From assembly GCA_965227905.1 (NCBI GenBank), contig OZ245780.1, positions 4,216,001-4,280,000 of the forward strand: a stretch of DNA of 64,000 bases, in the 5' to 3' direction. The first letter of the stretch is position 1; each line of letters begins with the position of its first letter. A program made the position numbers and the translations under genes. Source of the stretch: CBDDHT01 sp965227905 (GTDB lineage Bacteria; Pseudomonadota; Alphaproteobacteria; Rhizobiales; Methyloligellaceae). The notes under the pieces are model-generated. The model worked only from the letters and a program-made list of their open reading frames with translations, was not told where the DNA came from and ran no database searches. Of this stretch, positions 1-8,262 are shown piece by piece.

Positions 1-286
1 GCACGCTCATGACGGCAACGGCCGGCGTGTCCGGCCCTGCGTCGGCCGGCGCAAGGGTCGTCGTCAGGGTCACGATCAGGCCCGTGACCGCGGTTCCCAT
101 CAAGAGGGCGGACAGGCCCAGAGCAAATCCGTCGGCGATATATCCTTGAAAAATCAGCGCACTGAAGGATATGCAATAGGCGACCGTTACCAGAGACGCG
201 ATAACACCACCCAGGGCATCGCGTGCCAGCGTCGCCGCACCGATGTCACTGACCTGCGTGCGGACAAATGTCTGAAGTGACTTCAA
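1..286 (-). CDS. SulP-family anion transporter, N-terminal fragment cut by the window edge
   Basis: Reading the minus strand from a TTG at 286 gives an open frame of 95 residues that runs off the window. It has a hydrophobic run (GGVIASLVTVAYCISFSALI), a second one (LGLSALLMGTAVTGLIVTLT) and then AGPDTPAVAVMS. This matches the start of SulP/SLC26 transporters, where the first helices are followed by an AGPD-type segment that lines the substrate site. The protein would be an inner-membrane anion or dicarboxylate transporter. TTG is the only in-frame start after the stop at 302-304, with a GAGGG about 12 bases upstream. The C-terminal part (possible STAS or cyclic-nucleotide domain) is not visible, so the substrate is unknown. 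It reads in the same direction as the next gene, 141 bp away. Confidence 0.7.
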   Translation of the reverse strand, partial: MKSLQTFVRTQVSDIGAATLARDALGGVIASLVTVAYCISFSALIFQGYIADGFALGLSALLMGTAVTGLIVTLTTTLAPADAGPDTPAVAVMSV

Positions 287-427
287 ATTGAATTCACACC
301 CTCAATCAACAGCTTCGGGAACCAGGCACCCCCTCACCCGTAGCATATTGCCTTATATCAGACCGGCGCCAGAATGGAGCCTCGACGTTGTCACATCCGG
401 CAGATTCATGCGCGCCCGAAGGCAGAT

Positions 428-1333
428 CTATTCCCCCGGCGAGCGATCGAGACCGCAAAGTCTCTGAATTTCGAGATAGCTTGCGGCATGATCGCGTTCT
501 TCATGCCCGTTTTCGGCCAGAGAAACATAGAGTTCCAGCGCCTGTTCCGTCATTGGAAGGGTGAGTGAGAGCTTATCGGCAAGCGCTTTCGCACTGCGCA
601 TGTCCTTGAGCTGAATCCGGGATGGCGCACCCGGATTGAAATCGCCTTCGATCATGCGCCGGCCATGATTTTGTAGAATCGGCGAATCGGCAAACCCGCC
701 TTTGAGCGCCTCGATGACGGCCTTTGGATCCGCGCCTCCCTGCTCCGCCAAAATCAGGGCCTCGGCAACCGTCGATATGGTGTTGCCGACGATCACCTGA
801 TTGGCCAGTTTCACGAGCGAGCCTGCTCCTGCCGGGCCTACATGGGTGGCCCTACCCAAAACCGAGAACACATCGTCAAGCGCATCGAAAACGGACCGGT
901 CGCCTCCAGCCATGATCGCCAATGTTCCATCGCGGGCACCCGGCTCACCGCCCGACACTGGGGCATCCAGATATCCGAGCCCGCGCTCGGTGGCTGCTGT
1001 GGCTTGGGCCTGCGCCGTTTCCATCGGGATCGAGCTCATGACAACAAGCGTGGCCCCGGCAACCATCGTGTCCAGCAAACCTGGCGCATCGTCACCAAAA
1101 AGCACCCGGTCGCTGGTCGGCCCGTCCGAGACCATCACGATTACCAGATCGGCGTCTCTGCCCGTATCGCAAGCCTGCCCCACGACCGAGACGCCGAACG
1201 GCTTCAGCCGCTCCGCCTTGTCGGCCGTCCGGTTCCAGGCGGCGACGCGATGGCCGGCTTCGGCCAATCTGCGCGCCATTTGAAAGCCCATGATACCGGT
1301 GCCGACGAACCCGATCGACCGCGCCCCGTTCAT
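428..1333 (-). CDS. NAD(P)-dependent beta-hydroxyacid dehydrogenase (tartronate semialdehyde reductase / 3-hydroxyisobutyrate dehydrogenase family)
   Basis: A 301-residue protein of normal length for the family. The Rossmann motif GFVGTGIMG lies at residues 8-16, the substrate loop DAPVSGGEPGARDG at 123-136, and the catalytic lysine is Lys175 in GSLVKLANQ. Members reduce or oxidise short beta-hydroxyacids such as tartronate semialdehyde/D-glycerate or 3-hydroxyisobutyrate. It is divergent from a tartrate/D-malate dehydrogenase-like gene whose start lies 77 bp away. That enzyme class can also produce glycerate or pyruvate from tartrate, so a role as 2-hydroxy-3-oxopropionate reductase (GarR/GlxR type) is the preferred inference. 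Substrate choice inside this family cannot be settled by eye. Confidence 0.88.
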   Translation of the reverse strand: MNGARSIGFVGTGIMGFQMARRLAEAGHRVAAWNRTADKAERLKPFGVSVVGQACDTGRDADLVIVMVSDGPTSDRVLFGDDAPGLLDTMVAGATLVVMSSIPMETAQAQATAATERGLGYLDAPVSGGEPGARDGTLAIMAGGDRSVFDALDDVFSVLGRATHVGPAGAGSLVKLANQVIVGNTISTVAEALILAEQGGADPKAVIEALKGGFADSPILQNHGRRMIEGDFNPGAPSRIQLKDMRSAKALADKLSLTLPMTEQALELYVSLAENGHEERDHAASYLEIQRLCGLDRSPGE

Positions 1334-1410
1334 AAGTGTTCCTCCCTCGTCATTGCGCCGCGATCGTGTCAGTTTGCGCCGATCAGAACAACAGCAAAGG
1401 ACGCATAAAC

Positions 1411-2478
1411 GTGGGCAAGCATCGCATCGCTCTTATTCCCGGAGACGGCATCGGAAAAGAGGTGATTTCCGCCGGCCAGGAGGCACTCGAAACGCTCTGT
1501 GAGGTTTCGGGCAACGTTGAACTGGAATTCGAGACGTTCGATTGGGGGAGCGACCGTTACATCGAGACGGGCAGCATGATGCCGGACGATGCGCTTCAGA
1601 CACTGACCGGCTTCGATGCCATCTACTTTGGATCGGCAGGAGATCCGCGCGTTCCCGATCATGTGAGCCTGTGGCAATTGCGGCTGGCCATCTGCCAGGG
1701 CCTGGATCAATACGCCAATGTTCGCCCGGCCAGGCTGCTGCCCGGACTTGTAAGTCCCTTGCGCGATGCCGGACCGAAGGAGATCGACTGGATCATCGTG
1801 CGGGAGAATTCGGAAGGCGAATATTCAGGGGCTGGCGGGCGTGTGCATCAGGGCCATCCCCTGGAAGTCGGGATGGATGTCAGCGTCATTACCCGTGGCG
1901 GCGCCGAACGCATCCTGCGCCACGCCTACGGGATTGCCCAATCGCGACCGCGGCGCAAGCTCGCCTTTGTTACGAAATCGAACGCACAGCGTCATGCCAT
2001 GGTCCTGTGGGATGAGGTCTGCGAAAAGGTTGCCGCTGACTTTCCCGATGTGCTGACCGAACGCGTGCTGGTCGACGCGATGGCCGCGCGTTTCGTCACC
2101 GATCCAGCCAGTATCGACGTGGTCGTGGCCAGCAATCTACATGCCGATGTCTTGAGCGATCTGGCCGCAGCACTTTCCGGGAGTCTTGGGCTTGCTCCCA
2201 CAGCCAATCTCAATCCGGAACGCGCAACCCCCTCAATGTTCGAGCCAATTCACGGGTCGGCCTTCGACATTATGGGCCGCGGCGTTGCCAATCCACTCGG
2301 CGCGATGTGGTCGGCGGTGATGATGCTGGAGCACCTGCAGGAAGCGGACGCCGCAGCAAGATTGATGGGTGCAATAGAAGGTGTCACCCGGGAGGGCACA
2401 CATCTCACCCGCGATCTGGGCGGTCAGGCAACGACAGTCGATGTCACATCGGCCGTTCGCTCAGCCCTCGCATCATGA
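1411..2478 (+). CDS. Tartrate dehydrogenase/decarboxylase or D-malate dehydrogenase (isopropylmalate dehydrogenase family)
   Basis: The protein starts at GTG 1411 (VGKHRIALIPGDGIGKEV), preceded by AAAGGA; the frame is open further upstream but that part does not look like the family. At 355 residues it is normal for beta-decarboxylating dehydrogenases. The segment DHVSLWQLRLAICQGLDQYA followed by NVRPARLLPG is the signature of the TtuC/DmlA branch rather than LeuB. The RENSEGEYSGAGG and VVASNLHADVLSDLAAAL motifs hold substrate- and metal-binding residues. The enzyme oxidises tartrate or D-malate with NAD+ and can decarboxylate the product. With the divergent hydroxyacid dehydrogenase and the SulP transporter next door, a small hydroxydicarboxylate utilisation locus is likely. 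Calling it ttuC or dmlA would need phylogeny. Confidence 0.88.
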   Translation: MGKHRIALIPGDGIGKEVISAGQEALETLCEVSGNVELEFETFDWGSDRYIETGSMMPDDALQTLTGFDAIYFGSAGDPRVPDHVSLWQLRLAICQGLDQYANVRPARLLPGLVSPLRDAGPKEIDWIIVRENSEGEYSGAGGRVHQGHPLEVGMDVSVITRGGAERILRHAYGIAQSRPRRKLAFVTKSNAQRHAMVLWDEVCEKVAADFPDVLTERVLVDAMAARFVTDPASIDVVVASNLHADVLSDLAAALSGSLGLAPTANLNPERATPSMFEPIHGSAFDIMGRGVANPLGAMWSAVMMLEHLQEADAAARLMGAIEGVTREGTHLTRDLGGQATTVDVTSAVRSALAS

Positions 2479-2485
2479 TGGGTCC

Positions 2486-2556
2486 GTTGCTCTAGACCAA
2501 CCTGCGCTTAGTCAGAAGGGCAGAAGAGTTGATCGATTCTAAGCGACTAGAGCAAC
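2486..2556. repeat. Long dyad-symmetric intergenic element (GCTCTAG-type)
   Basis: GTTGCTCTAG at 2486-2495 pairs with CTAGAGCAAC at 2547-2556, and nested inside CGCTTAG (505-511 of this kilobase) pairs with CTAAGCG (539-545). The element fills the gap between two convergent genes, so it probably ends transcription from one or both sides although no T-tract follows. A related CTCTAGAGC palindrome occurs at 23238-23249. Confidence 0.6.
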
Positions 2557-3485
2557 TATTGTGCGTCAGACTCGACGCACGTTGCTCTGGGATCCCAGCT
2601 TCCGACATCCAGGTCTTCGTCGACAAACCAGCGCCCATTCTTACCTTCCAAAGCGCACTGCTTGGCAAGAATGTCATTGAATTCGCGGCGAGGAATGAGA
2701 TTGAAGCCGACATGGGTCAGATGGCCTGTCGGCTGTTTGCCGTCATTGAGAACATAACCCCAACTCTGCAAATGGCGGTTCAAGGTTGCAAATCCGACTT
2801 TGGAAGCGTCGCGGACACGGACAAATTGGGACTCTGTAAAAAAGACGCGTCCAATGCCGATACCATAACAGCCGCCTGCCAGATTGCCGTCCTTGTCCCG
2901 GACTTCGACGGAATGGGCGTGCCCGGCTTCGTGCAGAGCATTGAATGCAGAAACGACGCGCGGTGTGATCCAAGTTAGATGTCGGCGGCCCGGGCGTGCC
3001 TCTCCACAGGCTCGAACGACCTCCTCGAAATTCTGATCGAACGTCACGCTGAAGTGCTTATTGCGCAACCGCCGGCGCAAATTCTTCTCCATACGGAAAT
3101 CCTCGATGAAGAGGACCATACGCTCCGACGGCGCCCACCATTTCATTGGCTCGACGTGACAGAAGGGGTAGAGACCGGACCGGTAGGCGGCGAGTAATGT
3201 CTCCACGCTGAGATCGTTGCAAACGCCGGCAAGACCGTCCGGGCTGGACAAGGCTTCATCCGGGTTCGGCAGGACACGACGATTGGCCGGCGATTTCAGA
3301 TAGTGGGACGCGACTACGCCAGCAACCCCTGGAACAGAACCCAACCCTTGATGCTTGATCGACCATGCAGATCCAAGCATGCGCCGACGCCAACGATCGG
3401 CAAACGGCTCGGTTTCTGGTGCCGACCGGGCATCATCATCGACAAACGCCAGCAACTCAGTGGTCGCGTCACTCTTTGAACTCAT
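2556..3485 (-). CDS. Divergent leucyl/phenylalanyl-tRNA-protein transferase (Aat-like) with an N-terminal extension
   Basis: The C-terminal 230 residues carry the Aat fold signatures: LSVETLLAAYRSGLYPF, KWWAPSERMVLF, WITPRVVSAFNALHEAGHAH, SVEV...LAGGCYGIGIGRVFFTES and DASKVGFATLNRHL. Aat joins Leu or Phe from tRNA to N-terminal Arg/Lys of proteins, marking them for ClpS-ClpAP. Standard Aat is 200-240 residues; here about 80 extra residues precede the domain. The start at 3485 is preferred because GAGAGA lies 8 bases upstream; the frame is open back to 3593, but that extra stretch has no Shine-Dalgarno and is low in coding character. The C-terminal half (HLTHVGFNLIPRREF) differs from the textbook ASLGA-type segment, so this may be a paralog with altered function. 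Confidence 0.75.
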   Translation of the reverse strand: MSSKSDATTELLAFVDDDARSAPETEPFADRWRRRMLGSAWSIKHQGLGSVPGVAGVVASHYLKSPANRRVLPNPDEALSSPDGLAGVCNDLSVETLLAAYRSGLYPFCHVEPMKWWAPSERMVLFIEDFRMEKNLRRRLRNKHFSVTFDQNFEEVVRACGEARPGRRHLTWITPRVVSAFNALHEAGHAHSVEVRDKDGNLAGGCYGIGIGRVFFTESQFVRVRDASKVGFATLNRHLQSWGYVLNDGKQPTGHLTHVGFNLIPRREFNDILAKQCALEGKNGRWFVDEDLDVGSWDPRATCVESDAQ

Positions 3486-3902
3486 AGAATCGTCTCTCGC
3501 ATTCTGCGGTCTTGGTGCCGCCCCTCGTGTGGCGGTTTCCCCTGCAACAGCGTCCTCGAGCGGACGCCCCAAGACGGAAGTCCTCGATGTCATATCAGAG
3601 GGATATTAAAATTGATTTTCGCTGGCCATTCATTGCGACCAGAAGCGGTTAATTCAGTCTTACCGTCTGATTCCCAAGCAAAATTCGGCGACTCGTTAAA
3701 ATTTGAAGGATTTCCCTAACGCGATATCACGCTTTGTCTGGCAATGTGCACCGTGGTTGGGGAAAAGACTGCGCGAAAAAACACCCCCAATGATGCGAAT
3801 GACTGATAGACTTGAGGGAACGACGTGCCGATTGACCGGGGAATGCGGATCAGAACGTTTTTGTGGGAGTCCTCGCCGATCGGCCAAGAATTGGAGGCGC
3901 AA
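3486..3902. other. Intergenic region between the Aat-like gene and the 38-residue peptide gene
   Basis: Positions 3486-3593 are an open extension of the Aat-like frame that I do not accept as coding. The rest is AT-richer and contains a near-match to a CtrA box (TTAA-N7-TTAC at 3649-3663, 7 of 8 bases), but no clear gene. Overlapping frames of 60-90 codons here lack ribosome-binding sites or recognisable content. Confidence 0.4.
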
Positions 3903-4019
3903 ATGCCATTCTTTTGTACGGCTCAGCCGGAACAGGCATTTCCAAAACAATATTGGCTCGGTTTAGCCTTGGCGGGGCTTCTATGGGCCGTACTCGGGAT
4001 TGGAGCCACACTGGTTTAG
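3903..4019 (+). CDS. 38-residue single-span membrane peptide, unknown
   Basis: An ATG at 3903 sits 5-6 bases after TTGGAGGCG, one of the best ribosome-binding sites in the window. It encodes 38 residues: a polar start (MPFFCTAQPEQAFPKQ) and one membrane segment (WLGLALAGLLWAVLGIGATL). A longer in-frame start at 3825 has no such site. A hairpin with a T-run lies 32 bp past the stop, so the peptide has its own start signal and terminator. I do not recognise a family. The strong translation signal and the terminator are the main reasons to believe it is a real gene. Confidence 0.6.
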   Translation: MPFFCTAQPEQAFPKQYWLGLALAGLLWAVLGIGATLV

Positions 4020-4050
4020 AACCCGAGAAAATACGAGAGTGATATCTGAA

Positions 4051-4079
4051 GCGGCGGGTCCAGCGGGGTCCGCCGTTTT
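4051..4079 (+). terminator. Rho-independent terminator of the 38-residue peptide gene
   Basis: CGGCGG at 4052-4057 pairs with CCGCCG at 4070-4075 around a 12-base loop, and TTTT follows directly. It lies just past the end of the convergent glycerol kinase gene. Confidence 0.6.
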
Positions 4080-4099
4080 CGTTGGTACTGCTTCCATTG

Positions 4100-5596
4100 T
4101 TATTTAGTGAGAACGCGCTCAACGGCTTCCCGCCATCCGTCATGGCGGTCGTTGCGCCAAGTATCGGTTTGTCTTGGATCAAAGCGTATCGATGGCGGCC
4201 GCAGTCTGGCGACATGGGCCTCGGATTCAAAAAGTCCACATTGTAATGCGGCGTGGATTGCCGATCCGAAAGCCGTGGTCTCTGTTATCGGCGCCACCTC
4301 GACAGGCAACCCGACCGTGTCCGCGATTGTCTGCATCAGCCAGCGATTGGACGTCATGCCACCGTCGACACGCAAGGTCGTGGGTGCATCAAGGCCGGCT
4401 GCAGCCATGTCGGCACGTATGGCATCGAGGAGATCGCGGGTCTGGAAGGCAACCGCCTCGAGCCCGGCTCTAACGATATCGTTTGGCGTCGACGCTCTCG
4501 AGAGCCCCAGAATCGCGCCCCGCGCTTCGGCGTCCCAATCCGGTGCGCCAAGCCCTTGGAATGCCGGTACCAGATAGACTGCGGCATCCGGGTCGCCAGC
4601 AACCGCCATGGCTTCGGTATCGGCTGTGTTCTTGAAAAGACCGAGACTGTCGCGAAGCCACTGGATCGTGGCACCGGCCATAAAGATGGAGCCTTCGAGG
4701 GCGTAGGTGGTTCGGCCGGCCAGTCGATAGGCGATGGTCGTCAGCATTCGGTGATCGGACGCGACCGCGACGTTCCCGGTATTCACAAGCACGAAACACC
4801 CTGTCCCATAGGTCGCCTTGATCATGCCCGGCTCGAAACAGGCCTGGCCGACCAGTGCCGCCTGCTGATCCCCTGCCACGCCAAGAACGGGGATCGGCTC
4901 TCCGAAATGCTCGCTCTGCGAGTGGCCCAACGCGGCCTGGCAGTCCGTAACGGACGGCATCATTGCGAGCGGTATGTCCAGCACTTCGAGGAGCTTTCGA
5001 TCCCACACTTCACGATGGATATCGAAGAGCATGGTGCGGCTGGCATTGGTGGCGTCGGTAACATGCGCGGCACCGCCCGTCAGGCGATAGATCAGCCAGC
5101 TATCGATGGTGCCGAAACAAATCTCGCCATCGGATGCCCGGGCGGCCAGATCGGAATCGTTGCGCAGGGCCCAGGCTATCTTCGTCGCCGAGAAATAGGG
5201 GTCGATGACAAGCCCTGTCGTCTTACGGATATGGGCCTCAAGACCATCATCCCGGAGCTTCTGGCAAATGGATTCGGTACGCCGGTCCTGCCAGACGATT
5301 GCCGGGCCGCAGGGGTTGCCAGTTTCCCGGTCCCAAAAGACGACCGTTTCACGCTGATTGGTGATCCCGATGCCGGCAATCGGGGGATTGCCCGTATCCC
5401 GCAGCACGTTTCTCCCGGTCGCGAGTACCGCGTCCCAGATCGCCTGCGGATCGTGTTCCACCCATCCGGGATGAGGGTAGCTTTGTTCAAGCGGCGCCGA
5501 TGCCGTTGCCTTGACCCGTCCTTCGGCGTCGAACAGGAGCGCCCTGGTGCTCGTCGTCCCCTGATCGATCGCCAGGATATGAGGCGCTTGTGACAT
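4100..5596 (-). CDS. glpK: Glycerol kinase
   Basis: 498 residues, the normal length for GlpK. The N-terminal phosphate-1 loop is AIDQGTTSTRALLFD, followed by GIGITNQRETVVFWDRETG and the VWQDRRT segment that contacts glycerol. The second ATP-binding half has ATYGTGCFVLVNTG, GSIFMAGATIQWLRD and VDGGMTSNRWLMQ. It phosphorylates glycerol to sn-glycerol-3-phosphate in the cytoplasm. No glpF, glpD or glpR is adjacent; it follows cutA by 10 bp and probably shares its transcript. Confidence 0.96.
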   Translation of the reverse strand: MSQAPHILAIDQGTTSTRALLFDAEGRVKATASAPLEQSYPHPGWVEHDPQAIWDAVLATGRNVLRDTGNPPIAGIGITNQRETVVFWDRETGNPCGPAIVWQDRRTESICQKLRDDGLEAHIRKTTGLVIDPYFSATKIAWALRNDSDLAARASDGEICFGTIDSWLIYRLTGGAAHVTDATNASRTMLFDIHREVWDRKLLEVLDIPLAMMPSVTDCQAALGHSQSEHFGEPIPVLGVAGDQQAALVGQACFEPGMIKATYGTGCFVLVNTGNVAVASDHRMLTTIAYRLAGRTTYALEGSIFMAGATIQWLRDSLGLFKNTADTEAMAVAGDPDAAVYLVPAFQGLGAPDWDAEARGAILGLSRASTPNDIVRAGLEAVAFQTRDLLDAIRADMAAAGLDAPTTLRVDGGMTSNRWLMQTIADTVGLPVEVAPITETTAFGSAIHAALQCGLFESEAHVARLRPPSIRFDPRQTDTWRNDRHDGWREAVERVLTK

Positions 5597-5606
5597 GTTC
5601 TATGAC

Positions 5607-5975
5607 CTAGCTGCCGCGTGTTGATTGAACGGCTGTCTGCTCCGCGATCCAGTCTGCAAATGCATCCGAACCGCCGGACGTCTCGAGAACCAGAAGCGCT
5701 GGTGTGTCGTAGGGATGAAGCTGCTCGGCCGCCTCGAGCGTTTCTTGCTTGAGACCAGACCGAGTCTTGATCAGCATGGCGACCTCGTCCGCCTCATCCA
5801 GCGCGCCCTCCCATTCGAAGACCGAGATCATGCCAGGGAAAATATTGACGCACGCGGCCACACCGGATTCGACAAGTGCGCGTCCCACACGCTTTGCATC
5901 CGCCGCGCTGCCAAATGTGGTATAAATCAAGATCGGTTTATCAACTGGCTTGACGTCCGTCCGCTCCTGCCCCAT
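5607..5975 (-). CDS. cutA: CutA-type periplasmic/cytoplasmic divalent cation tolerance protein
   Basis: 122 residues, close to the roughly 110-residue family length. The CutA core is visible: ILIYTTFGSAADAKRVGRALVESGVAACVNIFPG, FEWEGALDEADEVAMLIKT and the hallmark HPYDTPALLVL. CutA forms very stable ferredoxin-like trimers and was linked to copper tolerance in E. coli; its exact role is unsettled. It is the first gene of a probable two-gene unit with glpK. The start at 5975 gives about 12 extra N-terminal residues before the fold; no alternative ATG fits better. Confidence 0.92.
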   Translation of the reverse strand: MGQERTDVKPVDKPILIYTTFGSAADAKRVGRALVESGVAACVNIFPGMISVFEWEGALDEADEVAMLIKTRSGLKQETLEAAEQLHPYDTPALLVLETSGGSDAFADWIAEQTAVQSTRGS

Positions 5976-6154
5976 CCCGCTCCCCCGATCTTTCGGTCGT
6001 CCCGCCTAGTCGATCTGCTTTTCCGCAATCCGTCGGTTTTGAGAGATGCCGACGTTCAGCGGAAGAATCCAACCGTTAACGAACGGCGCGAATGCCACGC
6101 ACAATTTCGCGCTACCTCCTATAGTGCCGGGTGTAACTGAACGGGCCAAGTGGA

Positions 6155-6937
6155 ATGTCAATCGAGACCCGATCCTTCGAGAAACTCGCCTTCGTCGCAA
6201 GCGATGTTGCAGAAGCGCAAGAGGCGGCAACCCGATTGCGCCGCCAATATGGCGATATTACACCGGACCGCGCCGATGCGATCGTCGCGCTCGGCGGCGA
6301 CGGCCTCATGCTGCAAACGCTTCACGCGCACATGAAAAGCGGTATTCCGATCTACGGCATGAATCGGGGGTCGGTTGGATTTCTGATGAACGAATATCAG
6401 GAGGATGACCTCGTCGCACGTCTCTCGGCCGCGGAGATCAATGTGATCCATCCGTTGCAGATGACGGCCCGCGATCAGGACGGCGCGGAACATGAAGCCC
6501 TCGCGATCAACGAAGTCTCTCTCTTCCGCCAACGCTACCAGGCAACGAAGCTGCGCATTTCCATTGACGGCAAGGTGCGCATGGAAGAGTTGATCAGCGA
6601 CGGAATTCTGATTGCGACACCTGCCGGCAGCACAGCCTACAATCTGTCCGCTCATGGCCCGATCCTGCCGATCAACGCAGCCCTGATGGCGCTGACACCG
6701 ATCTCCCCATTTCGTCCCCGGCGCTGGAGGGGCGCGATCCTGTCCAACGAGGCACATGTCCAGATCGATGTGCTGGAAAGCGAGAAGCGCCCCGTCAGCG
6801 CCGTTGCAGACCATCATGAGTTTCGCTCGGTTGTGACGGTCAGCGTCAGAGAGAAGGCGGATATCGATCTCTTGATGATGTTCGATCCGGGACATGCCCT
6901 GGATGAACGCATTCTGATCGAACAGTTTCGGTTCTAA
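6155..6937 (+). CDS. nadK: NAD kinase
   Basis: 260 residues, typical for alphaproteobacterial NadK. It makes NADP+ from NAD+ and ATP. The catalytic GGDG is at residues 47-50 (ALGGDGLML), the NE motif at 119-120 (AINEVSLFR), and the glycine-rich substrate segment reads LIATPAGSTAYNLSAHGPILP. The start at 6155 has a weak GTGGA immediately upstream. It stands alone, transcribed away from cutA with a 179-bp divergent gap. Confidence 0.95.
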   Translation: MSIETRSFEKLAFVASDVAEAQEAATRLRRQYGDITPDRADAIVALGGDGLMLQTLHAHMKSGIPIYGMNRGSVGFLMNEYQEDDLVARLSAAEINVIHPLQMTARDQDGAEHEALAINEVSLFRQRYQATKLRISIDGKVRMEELISDGILIATPAGSTAYNLSAHGPILPINAALMALTPISPFRPRRWRGAILSNEAHVQIDVLESEKRPVSAVADHHEFRSVVTVSVREKADIDLLMMFDPGHALDERILIEQFRF

Positions 6938-7104
6938 CGCTGGATTCTGCAGATTTCTAGCTTTGCGCGAGTTAGAGATTCCAGATTCGCGCGCTGCGTG
7001 CATGTCGCGATTTATGAAATCTTAAGCCGGATCGCGAAACATCGGCGAGTGTCGGGTTTGCCACATATTCGTTCGGTTCCACGGCACCAGCCCGTTCGAA
7101 AAGC

Positions 7105-7641
7105 ATGGTCAAGATAGCGTTCGAAGAGCTCAAATTTGTCGTTGTCGACGACAACGCGCACATGCGCGCCATTCTGGTCGCGATCTTGCGTGCGTTCGGA
7201 TCGCGGGAAATCTATGAGGCTGAAGATGGAGCATCCGGTTTGGAGGCGGTTGAAGCCTATTCACCCGATATCCTCGTGTCAGATCTAAAGATGCCAATCT
7301 TTGATGGCGTTGAACTTACACAGATGATCCGCAATCCGGACGGTTGCAAACACCCGTTCCTGCCCATCATCATCGTGTCGGCCTACTCGGAGAAGAAACA
7401 CGTTCTTGCAGCCCGAAACGCAGGTGCGACAGAGTTTCTCGCCAAGCCTGTCTCGGCAACGGCTCTCTTCCATCGCATTCAGAATGTCATTGCCAATCCG
7501 CGCCCCTTTGTGCGCACGAAAAACTATTTTGGCCCGGACCGGCGACGCATGGACGCGCCGGGCAATACCGATGAAGATCGCCGAATAAACGACCCCCAAA
7601 GCAACATCGTCGAGCAGCAGACTGTTGTACTAGACTTGTAG
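7105..7641 (+). CDS. Single-domain response regulator (CheY-like receiver with basic C-terminal tail)
   Basis: Residues 10-135 form a receiver domain with the acidic pair Asp15/Asp16, phospho-acceptor Asp60 (ILVSDLKMP), Ser92 and Lys114 (FLAKP), so it should be phosphorylatable. The tail of about 45 residues contains YFGPDRRR and EDRR, a motif seen at the ends of several alphaproteobacterial receiver proteins. It has no DNA-binding or enzymatic output domain. An Hpt protein starts 12 bp after its stop, so the pair probably forms part of a phosphorelay. No histidine kinase is nearby. Confidence 0.9.
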   Translation: MVKIAFEELKFVVVDDNAHMRAILVAILRAFGSREIYEAEDGASGLEAVEAYSPDILVSDLKMPIFDGVELTQMIRNPDGCKHPFLPIIIVSAYSEKKHVLAARNAGATEFLAKPVSATALFHRIQNVIANPRPFVRTKNYFGPDRRRMDAPGNTDEDRRINDPQSNIVEQQTVVLDL

Positions 7642-7653
7642 AAAGGTGCGGTT

Positions 7654-8187
7654 ATGGCCGGATTGAAAAAGAAGCAAGCAGACGACGAAGAAATCCTGGA
7701 TTCGTTTACAGCGCAGAAGACGCTGGGCGAGCGGATCCTGAAGCCAGGCAATGGAAAGCTGGCGGCAGCCAAGGCGATCGCCAATGCGGAAAGTGCGCTT
7801 GAAACGCTGTCGGTGAACTTTGGCAAATGGATGGTCGAAGAAGTCGCAAAACTCGCCGCAGCCCGCGACACGATCGTCGCCGACCCGGCGAATGCAAAGG
7901 CGCTGGACGAACTCTTTGCAGCATCGCACGACCTCAAAGGACAGGCCGAAACGCTGGGCTACCCCATTGTTGGAAACATTTGCGCATCGCTTTGCAGGCT
8001 TTTGGAATATTGTCCGAAATCCGTATCGGTACCGCCCGTCCTGATCAATCAGCACGTGGACTCGGTGAAAGCGATTGTCCGCGAGAAGGTCACCGGCACC
8101 GAACACCCCACAGCGGCTGCGATCGCAGACAAGCTGCATGAAGTCGTCGAACACTTCCTTGCGACAAACGTCAAATCCAAGAAGTAA
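7654..8187 (+). CDS. Histidine phosphotransfer (Hpt) domain protein
   Basis: 177 residues, mostly helical. The segment ALDELFAASHDLKGQAETLG carries the Hpt motif HDLKG with phospho-acceptor His92, in the usual helix. Hpt proteins shuttle phosphate between receiver domains. The gene is 12 bp behind a receiver-only regulator and almost certainly co-transcribed. Charged ends (MAGLKKKQADDEE and a KSKK tail) flank the domain. The kinase and final receiver are not in the window. Confidence 0.85.
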   Translation: MAGLKKKQADDEEILDSFTAQKTLGERILKPGNGKLAAAKAIANAESALETLSVNFGKWMVEEVAKLAAARDTIVADPANAKALDELFAASHDLKGQAETLGYPIVGNICASLCRLLEYCPKSVSVPPVLINQHVDSVKAIVREKVTGTEHPTAAAIADKLHEVVEHFLATNVKSKK

Positions 8188-8226
8188 GAAATCCAAACCG
8201 AGACAAACGGCAGTCGATCGGACTTG

Positions 8227-8261
8227 GCCAGAGCGTCTGCAGTATTGGATGAGGCTCTGGC
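8227..8261. terminator. Hairpin at the convergent end of the Hpt and transglycosylase genes
   Basis: GCCAGAGC at 8227-8234 pairs with GCTCTGGC at 8254-8261 around a 19-base loop. There is no T-tract on either side, so termination is inferred only from position at a convergent junction. Confidence 0.35.
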
Positions 8262-8262
8262 G

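Noticed and set aside
4253..5593. 446-codon open frame opposite glpK
   Set aside because: Fully antisense to a textbook glycerol kinase and without recognisable protein features; a codon-bias shadow.
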